Assembly (NCBI GenBank): GCA_040902195.1
Contig: JBBDXS010000012.1
Location: 62,001 to 126,000 of the forward strand
DNA from: JBBDXS01 sp040902195
GTDB taxonomy: Bacteria; Chloroflexota; Dehalococcoidia; DSTF01; RBG-16-68-14
DNA length: 64,000 nt
Direction of reading: 5' to 3'
Part shown: positions 42,635-53,349 of the stretch, in pieces
How the letters are laid out: every line of letters begins with the position of its first letter
Numbering within the stretch: position 1 is the stretch's first letter
The notes under the pieces: generated by a model
What the model was told of the DNA's origin: nothing
Databases searched by the model: none
What the model saw: only the letters and a program-made list of their open reading frames with translations
Translations under genes and position numbers: made by a program

Positions 42635-43225
42635 TCATCCCGTAAGGTCCGCCTGCGTGTCGCCGTTGTTGGTGCCGCGGCCCTCCGCTTCCGGAGCGCC
42701 GTTGCCGACGATGACCAGCGCGGGCCGGACGACGCGGTCGCCCAGCAGGTAGCCCTTCTGCACCACCGAGACGACCGTGCCTTCCTCGCCCGGCGCCTCG
42801 CTGATCGCTTCGTGCACCTTGGGGTCGAACGGCAGGCCGTCGGCCGGGACCTCTTTCACGCCGAAGTTATCGAGCAGCATCTGGAACTTGCGATAGATCA
42901 GCCAGACGCCATCGACCCACGTCAGGCCGGCGAGCTTCGAGTCGACGGTGCTCAGCGCGCGCTCGAGGTCATCGACGAGCGGCAGCAGGTTGATGACGAG
43001 CGCGGCGTTCGCGAGGCGGCCCACCTCGGAGCGCTCCTCCTCCATGCGGCGCTTCAGGTTTTGGAAGTCGGCCGCGGTGCGCTGCCAGTTCGCGTAGGCG
43101 GTCTGGGCCTTCTCTTGCTCTTCGCGCAGCCGCGCGCGCAGCCCCTCGACGTCGTCCGGCTCGCTATCGATGGAGGCTTCCGCGCCGCCGGGCTGTTGCG
43201 ATTCTCCCTGTTCTTCGTTCGTCAC
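42635..43225 (-). CDS. grpE: Nucleotide-exchange factor GrpE
   Basis: 196 residues. An acidic N-terminus and a long coiled coil (LRARLREEQEKAQTAYANWQRTAADFQNLKRR) precede the beta domain with the family's VPADGLPFDPKVHEAISEAPG. It releases ADP from DnaK. Second gene of the heat-shock operon. The first Met at 43225 is used. Confidence 0.96.
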   Translation of the reverse strand: MTNEEQGESQQPGGAEASIDSEPDDVEGLRARLREEQEKAQTAYANWQRTAADFQNLKRRMEEERSEVGRLANAALVINLLPLVDDLERALSTVDSKLAGLTWVDGVWLIYRKFQMLLDNFGVKEVPADGLPFDPKVHEAISEAPGEEGTVVSVVQKGYLLGDRVVRPALVIVGNGAPEAEGRGTNNGDTQADLTG

Positions 43226-43298
43226 GTTCGGTCACCTCGGTATTCGTTCTCGATGTGCCCTTCCGAAAGAGCATTGCTGCAACGTCTTCTAAGGGGCC

Positions 43299-43326
43299 GG
43301 ACAGGCCTGAAGGCCTGTCCCTACAG
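43299..43326 (+). repeat. Palindromic element with CCTACR tail (copy 7)
   Basis: Arms GGACAGGCC and GGCCTGTCC around TGAA, followed by CTACAG, between hrcA and grpE. A partial second copy (GGACC-AA-GGTCTGTCC with CTACA tail) follows at 43340-43361. Confidence 0.8.
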
Positions 43327-43376
43327 ACCCCTCCCCGCACGGACCAAGGTCTGTCCCTACATTGCCCTCCCCGTAC

Positions 43377-44408
43377 TTATTCGTAGCTTTCGACCATGAG
43401 CTCGCTCATCACGCCGGAGAGGTAGCGCACGGTCGAGATCGTGCGCGAGTAGCGCATGCGCATCGGACCGAGCACGGCGAGCGCGCCCGATGCGACGCCG
43501 GGCGCGCCGTACGCGCCGATCACGACGCTGCATGCGCGCATCGCTTCGTTCGCGACGTCGAGGCGCGGGTTGTCCGCGCCGATGATCACCGTCACGCCTT
43601 CCTGCGCGAGCGAGCGCAGCGGGATGGCGCGCGTCAGGTTTCGCTCATCGAGCAGCTCGAGCAGGCCGAGCATCTGATCGCCGCGGGCGAACTCGGGCTG
43701 GCTGAGGAGCTGCCGCACGCCGTCGAGGTACGCTTCGTCGTAGCCGCCGGCGTCGACGGCGCGCATGACCTCCGTCACGCTGTCCATCACCACTTCTTCG
43801 ACCGCGCTCAGCTCGACAGCCTGCTCGGCCTCACGGACGGACTTGCCGCCGAAGCGCTGGTTGAGCCGCTCGGCGGTCGTCGCCAGCTCCTCTTGCGTGT
43901 AGACATCCTCGAAGGTGAGGAGCTGCTGGCGGAGCAGCCCCTGGTCGAGCACGAGCACGAGCAGAACCGTGCGGTCGTGCAGGCTGACCAGCTCGAGGTG
44001 CTTGAGGTGGCACGAGGCGGTGCGCGGCGCCGTGACGACGGCGGCGTTCTCGGCCGCGCGCGCCAGCACCGACGCGGCGAGGTGCGCCCAGGCGTCCTGC
44101 CCGCCCTCGACCTGGTGGAACTGGTGGCGGATGGTCTGCTGGGCCTCCCACGAGAGCTGCTCCTCGCGCATGAGGCGCTCGACGTAGAAGCGATAGCCCT
44201 TGTCGGTCGGGACGCGGCCCGAGGAGGTGTGCGGGTGGTCGAGGTAGCCCTCGTGCTCCAGCTCCGCCATCTCATTGCGGATGGTGGCCGCGGACACGCC
44301 GAGGCCGGAGCGGCGCGCGATGTGCTGGGAGCCGACCGGCTCCGCGCCATCGACGTACTCGCCGATGACGAGGGCCAGGATGCGAGACTGACGTTCGGTC
44401 AGCATCAA
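43377..44408 (-). CDS. hrcA: Heat-inducible repressor HrcA
   Basis: 343 residues. The N-terminal winged helix (LTERQSRILALVIGEYVDGAEPVGSQHIARRSGLGVSAATIRNEMAELE region) and the GAF-like dimerisation domain with IIGADNP are typical. It binds the CIRCE element at 44432-44458 and represses the operon until unfolded protein sequesters GroEL. It is the first gene of hrcA-grpE-dnaK. Confidence 0.96.
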   Translation of the reverse strand: MMLTERQSRILALVIGEYVDGAEPVGSQHIARRSGLGVSAATIRNEMAELEHEGYLDHPHTSSGRVPTDKGYRFYVERLMREEQLSWEAQQTIRHQFHQVEGGQDAWAHLAASVLARAAENAAVVTAPRTASCHLKHLELVSLHDRTVLLVLVLDQGLLRQQLLTFEDVYTQEELATTAERLNQRFGGKSVREAEQAVELSAVEEVVMDSVTEVMRAVDAGGYDEAYLDGVRQLLSQPEFARGDQMLGLLELLDERNLTRAIPLRSLAQEGVTVIIGADNPRLDVANEAMRACSVVIGAYGAPGVASGALAVLGPMRMRYSRTISTVRYLSGVMSELMVESYE

Positions 44409-44431
44409 AGCGCGACCTCGCTAGAATCGAA

Positions 44432-44458
44432 TTAGCACTCTACCGATGAGAGTGCTAA
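44432..44458. promoter_or_regulatory. CIRCE operator
   Basis: Exact consensus TTAGCACTC, 9-bp spacer, GAGTGCTAA, 24 bp upstream of hrcA. It is the HrcA binding site. Confidence 0.97.
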
Positions 44459-44469
44459 GGGTCGCGTTC

Positions 44470-44499
44470 AGCGTACCAACGTGCGATCTACGGTGTCAA
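44470..44499 (-). promoter_or_regulatory. Candidate hrcA promoter
   Basis: On the minus strand TTGACA (44499-44494), 18-bp spacer, TACGCT (44475-44470), directly upstream of CIRCE. The -10 box is weak. Confidence 0.5.
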
Positions 44500-44717
44500 G
44501 ACTGCTGGTGAGGAATTAGGAACCGGAAACGAGGAACGAGGGATTGCTCGGGGCGCCTCCACCCGACGTCGTAGCCGAGCCTTTCCAGGCTCGGCCTGGC
44601 CGCGGTTGGGGCGGGAAGTTCGTTTTGCGGAGCGGAGGCCGGGCCGATTAGGTTCGGCCCAGACTCGGGGTTAGGAAGTTCGTTTGGTAGAAACGGCTGT
44701 TTATTGTGTACGCTCAT
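44496..44717 (-). CDS. Tiny hypothetical ORF, coupled to the 23-residue ORF
   Basis: 73 codons; its ATG overlaps the TGA of the preceding tiny ORF (ATGA). Pro/Asn-rich N-terminal half (PFLPNELPNPESGPNLIG), while the C-terminal half (RPSLERLGYDVGWRRP) is encoded by a palindromic repeat copy at 44566-44605. No family is recognised, and translation of the repeat makes function doubtful. Confidence 0.4.
   Translation of the reverse strand: MSVHNKQPFLPNELPNPESGPNLIGPASAPQNELPAPTAARPSLERLGYDVGWRRPEQSLVPRFRFLIPHQQS
44566..44605 (-). repeat. Palindromic element, TTTCCA-loop form (copy 8)
   Basis: A 40-bp block matching 49561-49600 at 38 positions. On the minus strand the arms CCGAGCC and GGCTCGG enclose TGGAAA and are followed by CTACGACG, the same kind of tail as the other copies. 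Confidence 0.8.
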
Positions 44718-44785
44718 GCTCGATTGCTCCATGCAGCCTGCGTTTTTTGATTTGGCGTTTTTGTGTTCTTCCCGTCTATACCCAT
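44714..44785 (-). CDS. 23-residue leader-like ORF
   Basis: Starts MGIDGKNTKTPNQ with a strong AAGGAGG site 8-10 nt upstream and ends in ATGA coupling to the next ORF. An extended -10 promoter is 47 bp upstream. Basic, Asn/Gln/Lys-rich, non-hydrophobic. Start and promoter signals are good for so small a frame; function unknown. Confidence 0.5.
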   Translation of the reverse strand: MGIDGKNTKTPNQKTQAAWSNRA

Positions 44786-44831
44786 GATCGTTTGCCTCCT
44801 TGCGAACGAGTGGATCTAAGTGTTGGAGGCG

Positions 44832-44840
44832 ATTATAGCA
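44832..44840 (-). promoter_or_regulatory. Extended -10 promoter of tiny ORFs
   Basis: TGC-TATAAT on the minus strand, an exact extended -10 consensus, followed by a leader of about 40 nt. Confidence 0.65.
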
Positions 44841-44962
44841 CAGGTGTGTTGGGAATCATCAGGCACGACTGCTGTGCCCGTAGGGGGGCGCTCATAGTGT
44901 CCGTCCACCAGTTCGTTCTGTGGCCGAGTGCGCAAAGCTTCGTCGACGTCTGACAGCTTGAC

Positions 44963-46012
44963 TCATAGTGGCTTGAGAACGGCGGTCCCGGATGGCCCGA
45001 AGTACCTCTTGCTGGCCCAGAGCGACACATAGACAAGCGTGACGAGGGCTGGCACCTCGACCAGGGGCCCGACGACCCCGGCGAGTGCCTGGCCGGAACT
45101 GATACCAAACGTGCCAATGGCGACGGCGATCGCCAGCTCGAAGTTGTTGCCCGCCGCTGTGAAGGCGAGCGTCGCCGTCTTTGGGTACCCGAGACCCTGC
45201 GCCCGCCCCCAGGCGAACGCGGCCGCCCACATGAGCGCGAAATATACGACGAGAGGAACGGCGATACGTGCGACATCCAACGGCCGCGATGTGATGGCAT
45301 CACCCTGGATGGCGAAGAGGATCACGATGGTGAACAACAGGCTGTACAGCGCGAACGGGCTGATGCGCGGCAGGAATCGTTCTTCGTACCACTCGTCGCC
45401 CCTGCGCTTTCTGCCGACCATGCTGGTCAGGAACCCGAGTAACAGGGGCATGCCGAGGAAGATCAAGACTGACTTTGCGATGTCCCAGAGGGCGAAGTCC
45501 ACCGCCGTCCGGTCGAGCCCCAGCCAGCCGGGCAAGAGCTCGAGGTAGAAGTATCCGAGCAGGGCATAAGCAGCGACTTGGAACACGGAATTGAGCACCA
45601 CGAGGACCGCGCCGGCTTCGCTGTCGCCGCAGGCGAGGTTGTTCCAGATGAGCACCATCGCGATGCACCGCGCCAGGCCCACGAGGATGAGGCCTGTCCG
45701 GAAGTCCGGCAAATCGGCGAGGAAGATCCACGCCAGCGCGAACATCAACGCGGGACCGACGACCCAGTTCAAGAGGAGCGAGGAGACCACAAGCGGCCGG
45801 TCCGCGGTGACGCCTCGCAGCCGGTCGTAGCGAACCTGCGCCAGCACCGGGTACATCATGCCCAGCAAGCCGATGGCGATAGGCAGCGACGTCGTGTCGA
45901 TCTTCACGCGGTCGAGTTGGTCGTTGAGGCCAGGGAAGATCCGCCCAAGGGCAAGGCCGATAGTCATGGCAACGCCGATCCACGCGGGGAGGAAACGGTC
46001 GAGCGTGGACAT
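44963..46012 (-). CDS. ACR3-type arsenite efflux permease
   Basis: 349 residues from MSTLDRFLPAWIG, with ten likely transmembrane segments. The ACR3 signatures LILVGLARCIAMVLIWNNLACGD (with the essential Cys) and TLAFTAAGNNFELAIAVAIG are complete. It exports As(III), probably driven by proton motive force. The frame continues upstream to a TTG at 46114, but that extension is not family-like. An arsR remnant lies directly upstream on the same strand. Confidence 0.93.
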   Translation of the reverse strand: MSTLDRFLPAWIGVAMTIGLALGRIFPGLNDQLDRVKIDTTSLPIAIGLLGMMYPVLAQVRYDRLRGVTADRPLVVSSLLLNWVVGPALMFALAWIFLADLPDFRTGLILVGLARCIAMVLIWNNLACGDSEAGAVLVVLNSVFQVAAYALLGYFYLELLPGWLGLDRTAVDFALWDIAKSVLIFLGMPLLLGFLTSMVGRKRRGDEWYEERFLPRISPFALYSLLFTIVILFAIQGDAITSRPLDVARIAVPLVVYFALMWAAAFAWGRAQGLGYPKTATLAFTAAGNNFELAIAVAIGTFGISSGQALAGVVGPLVEVPALVTLVYVSLWASKRYFGPSGTAVLKPL

Positions 46013-46145
46013 CTGGGCGAGGACGGAACCTTCAAGTTCGCCGCGTGGAGGAGTGGCTAGGGTCACCGAGGCATGTCCCTGGGGGCGCCGCAATACTGGG
46101 TGGTTCTGATGCAAATCGAGTGCGGCATTGCGGCTGTGTCCTCGG

Positions 46146-46319
46146 TCATAGTGCGACGACGCTTTGCTTCAGCCAGACCAGCGCGTCCTTGCTCAGGCAG
46201 TAGCCGGTGCGCGCGCGAGGCCCACACGACTCGATCAAGCCAGCCTCCTTCGGCACCCGGAGATGTTCGGACACTGTGCAGATGCTAATATTGTATCTAA
46301 CAACAATGGTTCTTGTTAC
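46146..46319 (-). pseudogene. Truncated ArsR-family repressor
   Basis: Minus-strand frame of about 57 codons reading NISICTVSEHLRVPKEAGL, then IESCGPRARTGYCLSKDALVWL and a stop. This is the recognition helix and wing of an ArsR/SmtB repressor. The N-terminal helices are absent, the frame being closed by a TAG at 46320-46322. No start codon or ribosome site is seen. It lies upstream of the ACR3 gene, as intact arsR normally does. Confidence 0.75.
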
Positions 46320-46552
46320 CTATCCGTCATGGTTGAGTAACAGGGAACACGTCCTCCTAGACCCGCCGAAAGAGCATCATCTCAAGTTAGCGAACCGCAC
46401 CTTTAGCCCAGGCAACATGTAGCCCGTTGGTCGTGGGGTTCGACCCCCGAGGCGTCGCAGGTCAACTCGAAGTCAAGATAGGCTCGCGCAACTACGCAAC
46501 TTTGGGCTAGACTAGTTCTAAACTCAGGATGGTTGGTGAATGGAGGCTCGCG
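46320..46552. other. Low-GC gap without recognised gene
   Basis: Unusually AT-rich for the window. It may hold the missing 5' part of arsR in decayed form, but no readable match was found. Confidence 0.4.
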
Positions 46553-46729
46553 ATGAACTGCTACGTATGTGATCGCAAGGGCGTTGCGACTACGGCAGTC
46601 GGCTTATGTCGGCACTGCCAGGTTGCGTTGTGCAGGGACCACCTCGCAGAGGCTCAGGCTCATAGGACTGGTGGGATGACTTACAGCTGCCCGCACGCGC
46701 CTCTGCCGGTGAGAACAACGAGGGGGTGA
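46553..46729 (+). CDS. DUF2180-like zinc-binding small protein
   Basis: 58 residues starting MNCYVCDRKGV with GGAGG upstream. Cys/His pattern CYVC, LCRHC, LCRDHL and a final SCPH can bind two zinc ions. It resembles DUF2180 proteins. Lies between the arsenic genes and katG. Confidence 0.65.
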   Translation: MNCYVCDRKGVATTAVGLCRHCQVALCRDHLAEAQAHRTGGMTYSCPHAPLPVRTTRG

Positions 46730-46982
46730 GATCGGCGGTAGATTCCTTTCAACTCGGACACTACCCCGCGGTCTCAGATTCGTAAATTAGTCACGGCGCA
46801 AAGTGGTCGCGTCCCAAGCACCCGGTTCAGCCTAGCTTGACCGACAGGGAAGCCCCATGTCGCCAGCCTCGAGTATGCGCCACCATGACGCCAAGCCGAT
46901 AGTATAGGAACGTCGCTCTAGATCGAGGCCTGATTCCGAACGGCGTCGCGCCATACTCAGAAATAGCGAAGAGAGAAACGAA

Positions 46983-49118
<2,136 letters not shown>

Positions 49119-49377
49119 GCGTCTTCTCGTCCACGTGCCGCCCCTGCTGCACGGTGCTCCAGCGTTCGTGTTACCGGAGGTCGACCGGCTGGTCCGGCGC
49201 CTCGCACCCTCATCCGGAGCGTTCCTGGCCATTCGAGTCGATGTGAGGAGGCAGTCGTGCGTCTACTCCGTCAAACGCGACGGGAATTGACCGCCGATCT
49301 GCATCTTGGCATAATTGCGAGCAGGCGTCAGGGAGATCTACTATCGCGCTGACGAGGGCATGTCCGGCCGTGCCAGC

Positions 49378-49569
49378 ATGACGAGGAGGCATCCTCTGAA
49401 GTCAACAGTTCTTGTCGCACTTGGCATCGCACTCACCGCAGCGCTAACGCTTGTGTCCACTGCGCTTGCCCACGAGGCTTCGGCGACGATAACGCGCACA
49501 GCCGACGACTTCAGATCGCCAGGTCATCTCACCTTGCACCGTCGAGGACAGAGCCACCTTACGTCGTAG
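49378..49569 (+). pseudogene. Secreted protein truncated by a repeat
   Basis: 63 codons. A complete signal peptide (TVLVALGIALTAALTLVSTALA, predicted cleavage before HEASA) is followed by only about eleven mature residues before the frame enters the 55-bp repeat at 49500 and stops. The mature protein has been lost. Its family cannot be judged. Confidence 0.6.
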
Positions 49570-49780
49570 CCGGGCCTTTCCAGGCCCGGCCTGGCCGCGG
49601 GCGGGTCGCGGACCTTCCGAGGGCGGGCACTCTTCGCTGTCGCCAAAGGCGACCCTGCGGCCGCTCGAGGGCATGCTTCGGGCTCGCCTCCCCATCGCGC
49701 TCTACCCCACTTCCTTCGCTTCGCTCGAGGACAGGCCCCTCAGGATGACGCCGTTCCTGGTTCCTTGTTCCTGGTTCGAT
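49500..49780. repeat. Pile-up of several repeat families
   Basis: In order: the 55-bp block shared with 42552 (49500-49554), the 40-bp TTTCCA-loop palindrome shared with 44566 (49561-49600), a degraded then a full CTTCGCTTCGCTCGAGG repeat (49665-49745) with CTCAGGATGACG, and 7-bp units of GTTCCTG (49752-49777). No gene is present between the truncated signal-peptide ORF and fabH. Confidence 0.8.
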
Positions 49781-49842
49781 AACTCCTGCTATACTCGGTT
49801 CCGACGCGACGTGCGTATCTGCGACGGCTGGAGGAGCGCCCC

Positions 49843-50871
49843 TTGACGATCCATGCCCGTATCTCCGGGGTCGGTAAGTACCTTCCGGAGCAGGTCGTCT
49901 CCAACGCCGACCTCGAGCGCATCGTGGACACGTCCGACGCGTGGATCCGCGACCGCACCGGCATCATCGAGCGGCGGCGAGCAGCCCCGAACGAGACCGC
50001 CAGCACGATGGGCATCGAGGCGGGGCGGCAGGCGCTGGCGCAGGCGGGCATCCAGCCCGATGACCTCGACCTGATTATCGCGGCCACCACCTCGCCCGAT
50101 GGCCTGTTCCCGTCGGTCGCTTCGCTGATCCAGGACGGCATCGGCGCACACCACGCGGGCGCGTTCGATATCAACGCGGCCTGCGTCGGCTTCCTCACCG
50201 CGCTCGCGACGGCGTCGCAGTTCGTGAGCGGCGGCATGTACAAACGCGTGCTCGTCGTAGGCTCGGACGTGCTCTCGCGCATCGTGGACTGGACGGACCG
50301 CTCGACGTGTGTGCTGTTCGCGGACGGCGCGGGCGCGGTCGTCGTCGAGGCGTCGGACCAGGGCGGGCCGCTCTCGTTCGTGCTGCGCAGCGACGGCAGC
50401 GGCGCGAACGTCCTTTACGCTCCCGGCCCGGCGGGAGCCGAGGGCGTCGCGAAGCCGGGCGAGTTCTTCATCCACATGGACGGCAAACACGTCTTCAAGT
50501 TCGCTGTGCACGCGATGGAGTCCGCCACGCGCGACGCCGTCGCGGCCGCCGGCATGACGATTGACGACATCGACCTGCTCATCCCGCACCAAGCGAACCT
50601 GCGGATCATCAACGCTACGGCGAAGGCCTTAGGCCTGCCGCCGGAACGCACGGCGGCCAACGTCGACCGCTACGGCAACACCTCGTCCGCGTCGATCCCG
50701 ATCGCGCTGCAGGAGGCCTGCGAGCAGGGGCGGCTGAAGGACGGCGACCACATCGTGATGGTCGCGTTCGGCGGCGGGCTCGTCTGGGGCGCGATGATGC
50801 TCGAGTGGGCGCCGATCGGCCCGCTGCCCGCCGAAACCAAGCCCGCGCACGCGACCGCTCGCGGCAGCTAG
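49843..50871 (+). CDS. fabH: Beta-ketoacyl-ACP synthase III
   Basis: 342 residues, TTG start with GGAGGAG upstream. The active-site Cys is in DINAACVGFLTAL, catalytic His in LIPHQANLRI and Asn in YGNTSSASIPIAL. It starts fatty-acid synthesis from acyl-CoA. Followed closely by HIT and ketosynthase-like genes, forming an operon separate from fabD-fabF. Confidence 0.96.
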   Translation: MTIHARISGVGKYLPEQVVSNADLERIVDTSDAWIRDRTGIIERRRAAPNETASTMGIEAGRQALAQAGIQPDDLDLIIAATTSPDGLFPSVASLIQDGIGAHHAGAFDINAACVGFLTALATASQFVSGGMYKRVLVVGSDVLSRIVDWTDRSTCVLFADGAGAVVVEASDQGGPLSFVLRSDGSGANVLYAPGPAGAEGVAKPGEFFIHMDGKHVFKFAVHAMESATRDAVAAAGMTIDDIDLLIPHQANLRIINATAKALGLPPERTAANVDRYGNTSSASIPIALQEACEQGRLKDGDHIVMVAFGGGLVWGAMMLEWAPIGPLPAETKPAHATARGS

Positions 50872-50873
50872 CC

Positions 50874-51359
50874 GTGCCGATCGAGCTAACTCAGGGACCC
50901 TGTATCTTCTGCGCACGCATCGCCGGGGAGCGCGACGACTGGGCCGTCATCGCCGAGGACGACGTGACAGTCTCCTTCATAAACCCGGCGCAGTTCGAAG
51001 TGGGCCAGGCGCTCGTGATCCCGCGGCGCCACGCCGCGACGATCCTCGACCTGACCGATGCCGAGGCCGCCGCCCTCCTGCAGCATGCGCAGCGCCTCGC
51101 CAAGGCGATGGTTGCTGCGTTCGATCCGGACGGCATCACGCTCTTCCAGAACAATGGCGTCGCCAGCTATCAGCAGGTCCCGCACGTTCACTTGCACGTT
51201 GTGCCGCGTCGCTACGGCAGCGGCTGGGGCGAGGGGCCGCCGCACCTCGCCAAGATCACGCGAGCAGACCAGGAAGAGCGCTTTCGTAACCTCGCGGTCC
51301 CCATGGAGCGAATGACCGCCCTCGCCAAGCGGGTGCGAGCGGAGCTTGTGACCGGCTGA
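50874..51359 (+). CDS. HIT-family nucleotide hydrolase/transferase
   Basis: 161 residues from a GTG 2 bp after fabH. The histidine triad is HVHLHVVPR, preceded by CIFCARIAGE (zinc-type Cys pair) and the family's VIPRRHAATILDL. Substrate probably a nucleoside phosphoramidate or dinucleotide. Its stop overlaps the next gene by one base (TGATG). Confidence 0.93.
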   Translation: MPIELTQGPCIFCARIAGERDDWAVIAEDDVTVSFINPAQFEVGQALVIPRRHAATILDLTDAEAAALLQHAQRLAKAMVAAFDPDGITLFQNNGVASYQQVPHVHLHVVPRRYGSGWGEGPPHLAKITRADQEERFRNLAVPMERMTALAKRVRAELVTG

Positions 51360-52585
51360 TGGACGAACGCGAGGTCGTGATCACCGGCATGGGCGCGGTC
51401 ACGCCGCTCGGCCGCGACGTGGCGTCGACGTGGGCCGCGCTTGTCGCGGGCACGAGCGGCATCGGACCGATCACGGCGTTCGACGCGTCCCCATACAAAT
51501 CGCGCATCGCGGGGGAGGTCCGCGACTACCAGCCGCCGGCGTCGCTGACCGCGCGGGAGGCATCGAGGCTGGACCGCGCGTCGGTCTTCGCCCTGGACGC
51601 CGCGCTCCAGGCGCTCGAGCACTCCGGCCTGTCGTTGACGGCAGAAAACGCGGTCCGAGCAGGCCTGGTGCTAGGCTGCGCCCGCCCGGGCGAGACGTCG
51701 GTCTGGCGCGGCCAGGAGGCTTTCTGGCGGTCAGGTGAGGTCTCGGCAGGCTACCTGCCGCGCACGCTGGCCAACTCCGCCGCGGCGGTCGCTGCCGGGG
51801 CGCTGGGCACCAGAGGCCCGGCCGTGGCCATCTCGGCGGGGGGCGCGTCCGCAACAGCGGCGATCGCGCTCGCGGCGGGCCTGGTGCGTAGTGGCGAAGT
51901 CGAGGTGGCGTTCGCGGGGGGCACCGACGCGGCGCTCGCGCCAGCCGCGCTTTCGGGGTTCGCGGCGCTCGGCCTGCTCTCGACGCGCAACGACGAGCCG
52001 GAGCGCGCGAGCCGCCCGTTCGACGCGGACGCGGACGGCATGGTGCTGGCCGAGGGCGCGGGGTTCGTGGTCCTCGAGAGCGAGGAGCTCGCGAGGCAAC
52101 GCGGCGCGCGCGTCTACGCGCGGCTGGCCGGCGCATCTTCGCTCATGGAGCCCAATGTGTCGACGCCCAGCCCCCGAGAGGCCGGGCGGTCGTTTCGCGC
52201 GGCGCTGCACCAGCCCGCGCTGATGCAGGGCGAGATCGATTACTTCTGCGCGTATGCCGCGGGGTTGCCGGACATCGACAAGATGGAGAACGCGGCGATC
52301 AAGCAATCGTTCGGCGAAGTGACAGCGTCGAAGCTCACGATCAGCGCTCCGAAGTCGATGCTCGGACACATGCTCGGCGCCTCCGGCGCGATCGACGCCA
52401 TCGTTTGCGTGAAGGCGATCGAGACGGGCACGATTCCGCCGACGATCAACCTCGAACGGCCGGCTGACGGCTGCGACCTCGATTACACGGCCGGGACGGC
52501 GCGACCGCTGCTTGTCCGCAATGCGCTTTGCTACGCCTATGGGTTCGGCGGCCACCACGTGGCGCTCTGCTTCTCCGCGCCTTAA
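51359..52585 (+). CDS. Ketosynthase homologue lacking catalytic Cys (chain-length-factor-like)
   Basis: 408 residues with the full KAS-II fold (EVVITGMGAVTPLG at the start, GFGGHHVALCF at the end). The nucleophile position is Gly162 (AISAGGASATAAI) and the first catalytic His is Tyr299 (FCAYAAGLP). Lys332 and His337 (PKSMLGHMLGASG) are retained. Loss of the Cys with the fold kept is the hallmark of KS-beta/chain-length factors in type II polyketide synthases, although these usually have Gln there. It may partner FabF (33040) or FabH, or act as a decarboxylase. Coupled to HIT. Confidence 0.85.
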   Translation: MDEREVVITGMGAVTPLGRDVASTWAALVAGTSGIGPITAFDASPYKSRIAGEVRDYQPPASLTAREASRLDRASVFALDAALQALEHSGLSLTAENAVRAGLVLGCARPGETSVWRGQEAFWRSGEVSAGYLPRTLANSAAAVAAGALGTRGPAVAISAGGASATAAIALAAGLVRSGEVEVAFAGGTDAALAPAALSGFAALGLLSTRNDEPERASRPFDADADGMVLAEGAGFVVLESEELARQRGARVYARLAGASSLMEPNVSTPSPREAGRSFRAALHQPALMQGEIDYFCAYAAGLPDIDKMENAAIKQSFGEVTASKLTISAPKSMLGHMLGASGAIDAIVCVKAIETGTIPPTINLERPADGCDLDYTAGTARPLLVRNALCYAYGFGGHHVALCFSAP

Positions 52586-52607
52586 GCTGAAGTAGGAGGA
52601 CTCGACA

Positions 52608-53252
52608 ATGGAGATTACCTGGTTGGGCCATTCGTGCTTCCGCCTGCGCGGCAAGGACGCAACGTTGGTCACCGACCCCTGCGATAAGGGCACCGGCTAC
52701 AACATCAGCCGCCCTACGGCGGACATCGTGACGGTGAGCCACGACCACCCGGCGCACAACAACGTCTCGGGCGTGGCGGGCACGCCTCGCATCATCCGCG
52801 GGCCGGGCGAGTTCGAGGTCTCGGGCGTCCTCATCCAGGGCATCCCGACCTTCCACGACTCGGCGAAGGGCAGCGAGCGCGGCAAGAACACCGCCTACGT
52901 CTTCGAGGTCGACGAGGTGCTGGTCTGCCACCTGGGCGACCTGGGGCATGTGCCGTCGCCGGAGCAGGTGGAGGAGCTGAGCGGCGTCGATATTCTCTTC
53001 CTGCCCGTCGGTGGCAACACTACGATCGACGCGACGGCCGCGGCGCAGACGGTGAGCCTGCTCGAGCCGAAGCTCGTCATCCCGATGCACTACAAGACGC
53101 CTGCGGTGAAGGGAGACCTGGAGCCACTGGAGCGCTTCCTAAAAGAGATCGGCGCGCCGGGCGCGCTGAGCGAGAGCCAGCCCAAGCTCGCGGTGACGAA
53201 GAGCACGCTCCCGCACGAGACGAAGGTCCAGGTCATGGACTACAAAGTCTAG
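52608..53252 (+). CDS. Metallo-hydrolase-like protein of the beta-lactamase fold
   Basis: 214 residues with a GTAGGAGG ribosome site. The UPF0173-like start EITWLGHSCFRLRG, then TVSHDHPAHNN and the later VIPMHYKT supply metal ligands; the usual HxHxDH motif is reduced to SHDHPAHN. Enzymatic role unknown. Follows the ketosynthase-like gene by 22 bp. Confidence 0.85.
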   Translation: MEITWLGHSCFRLRGKDATLVTDPCDKGTGYNISRPTADIVTVSHDHPAHNNVSGVAGTPRIIRGPGEFEVSGVLIQGIPTFHDSAKGSERGKNTAYVFEVDEVLVCHLGDLGHVPSPEQVEELSGVDILFLPVGGNTTIDATAAAQTVSLLEPKLVIPMHYKTPAVKGDLEPLERFLKEIGAPGALSESQPKLAVTKSTLPHETKVQVMDYKV

Positions 53253-53349
53253 CGCGCCGACGACGGCCCCAACGATCAATACGAGTCCGCAAAAGCTTGC
53301 TGGCGCGGAAGATTCTGTAGGCTTTCACAGGGCGTATGCCCTATGCTGT

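Noticed and set aside
46425..46475. Possible tRNA: GTTCGAC loop near 46440 resembling a T-arm
   Set aside because: The paired 5' acceptor strand and anticodon arm are not found upstream, and the T-stem has a mismatch.
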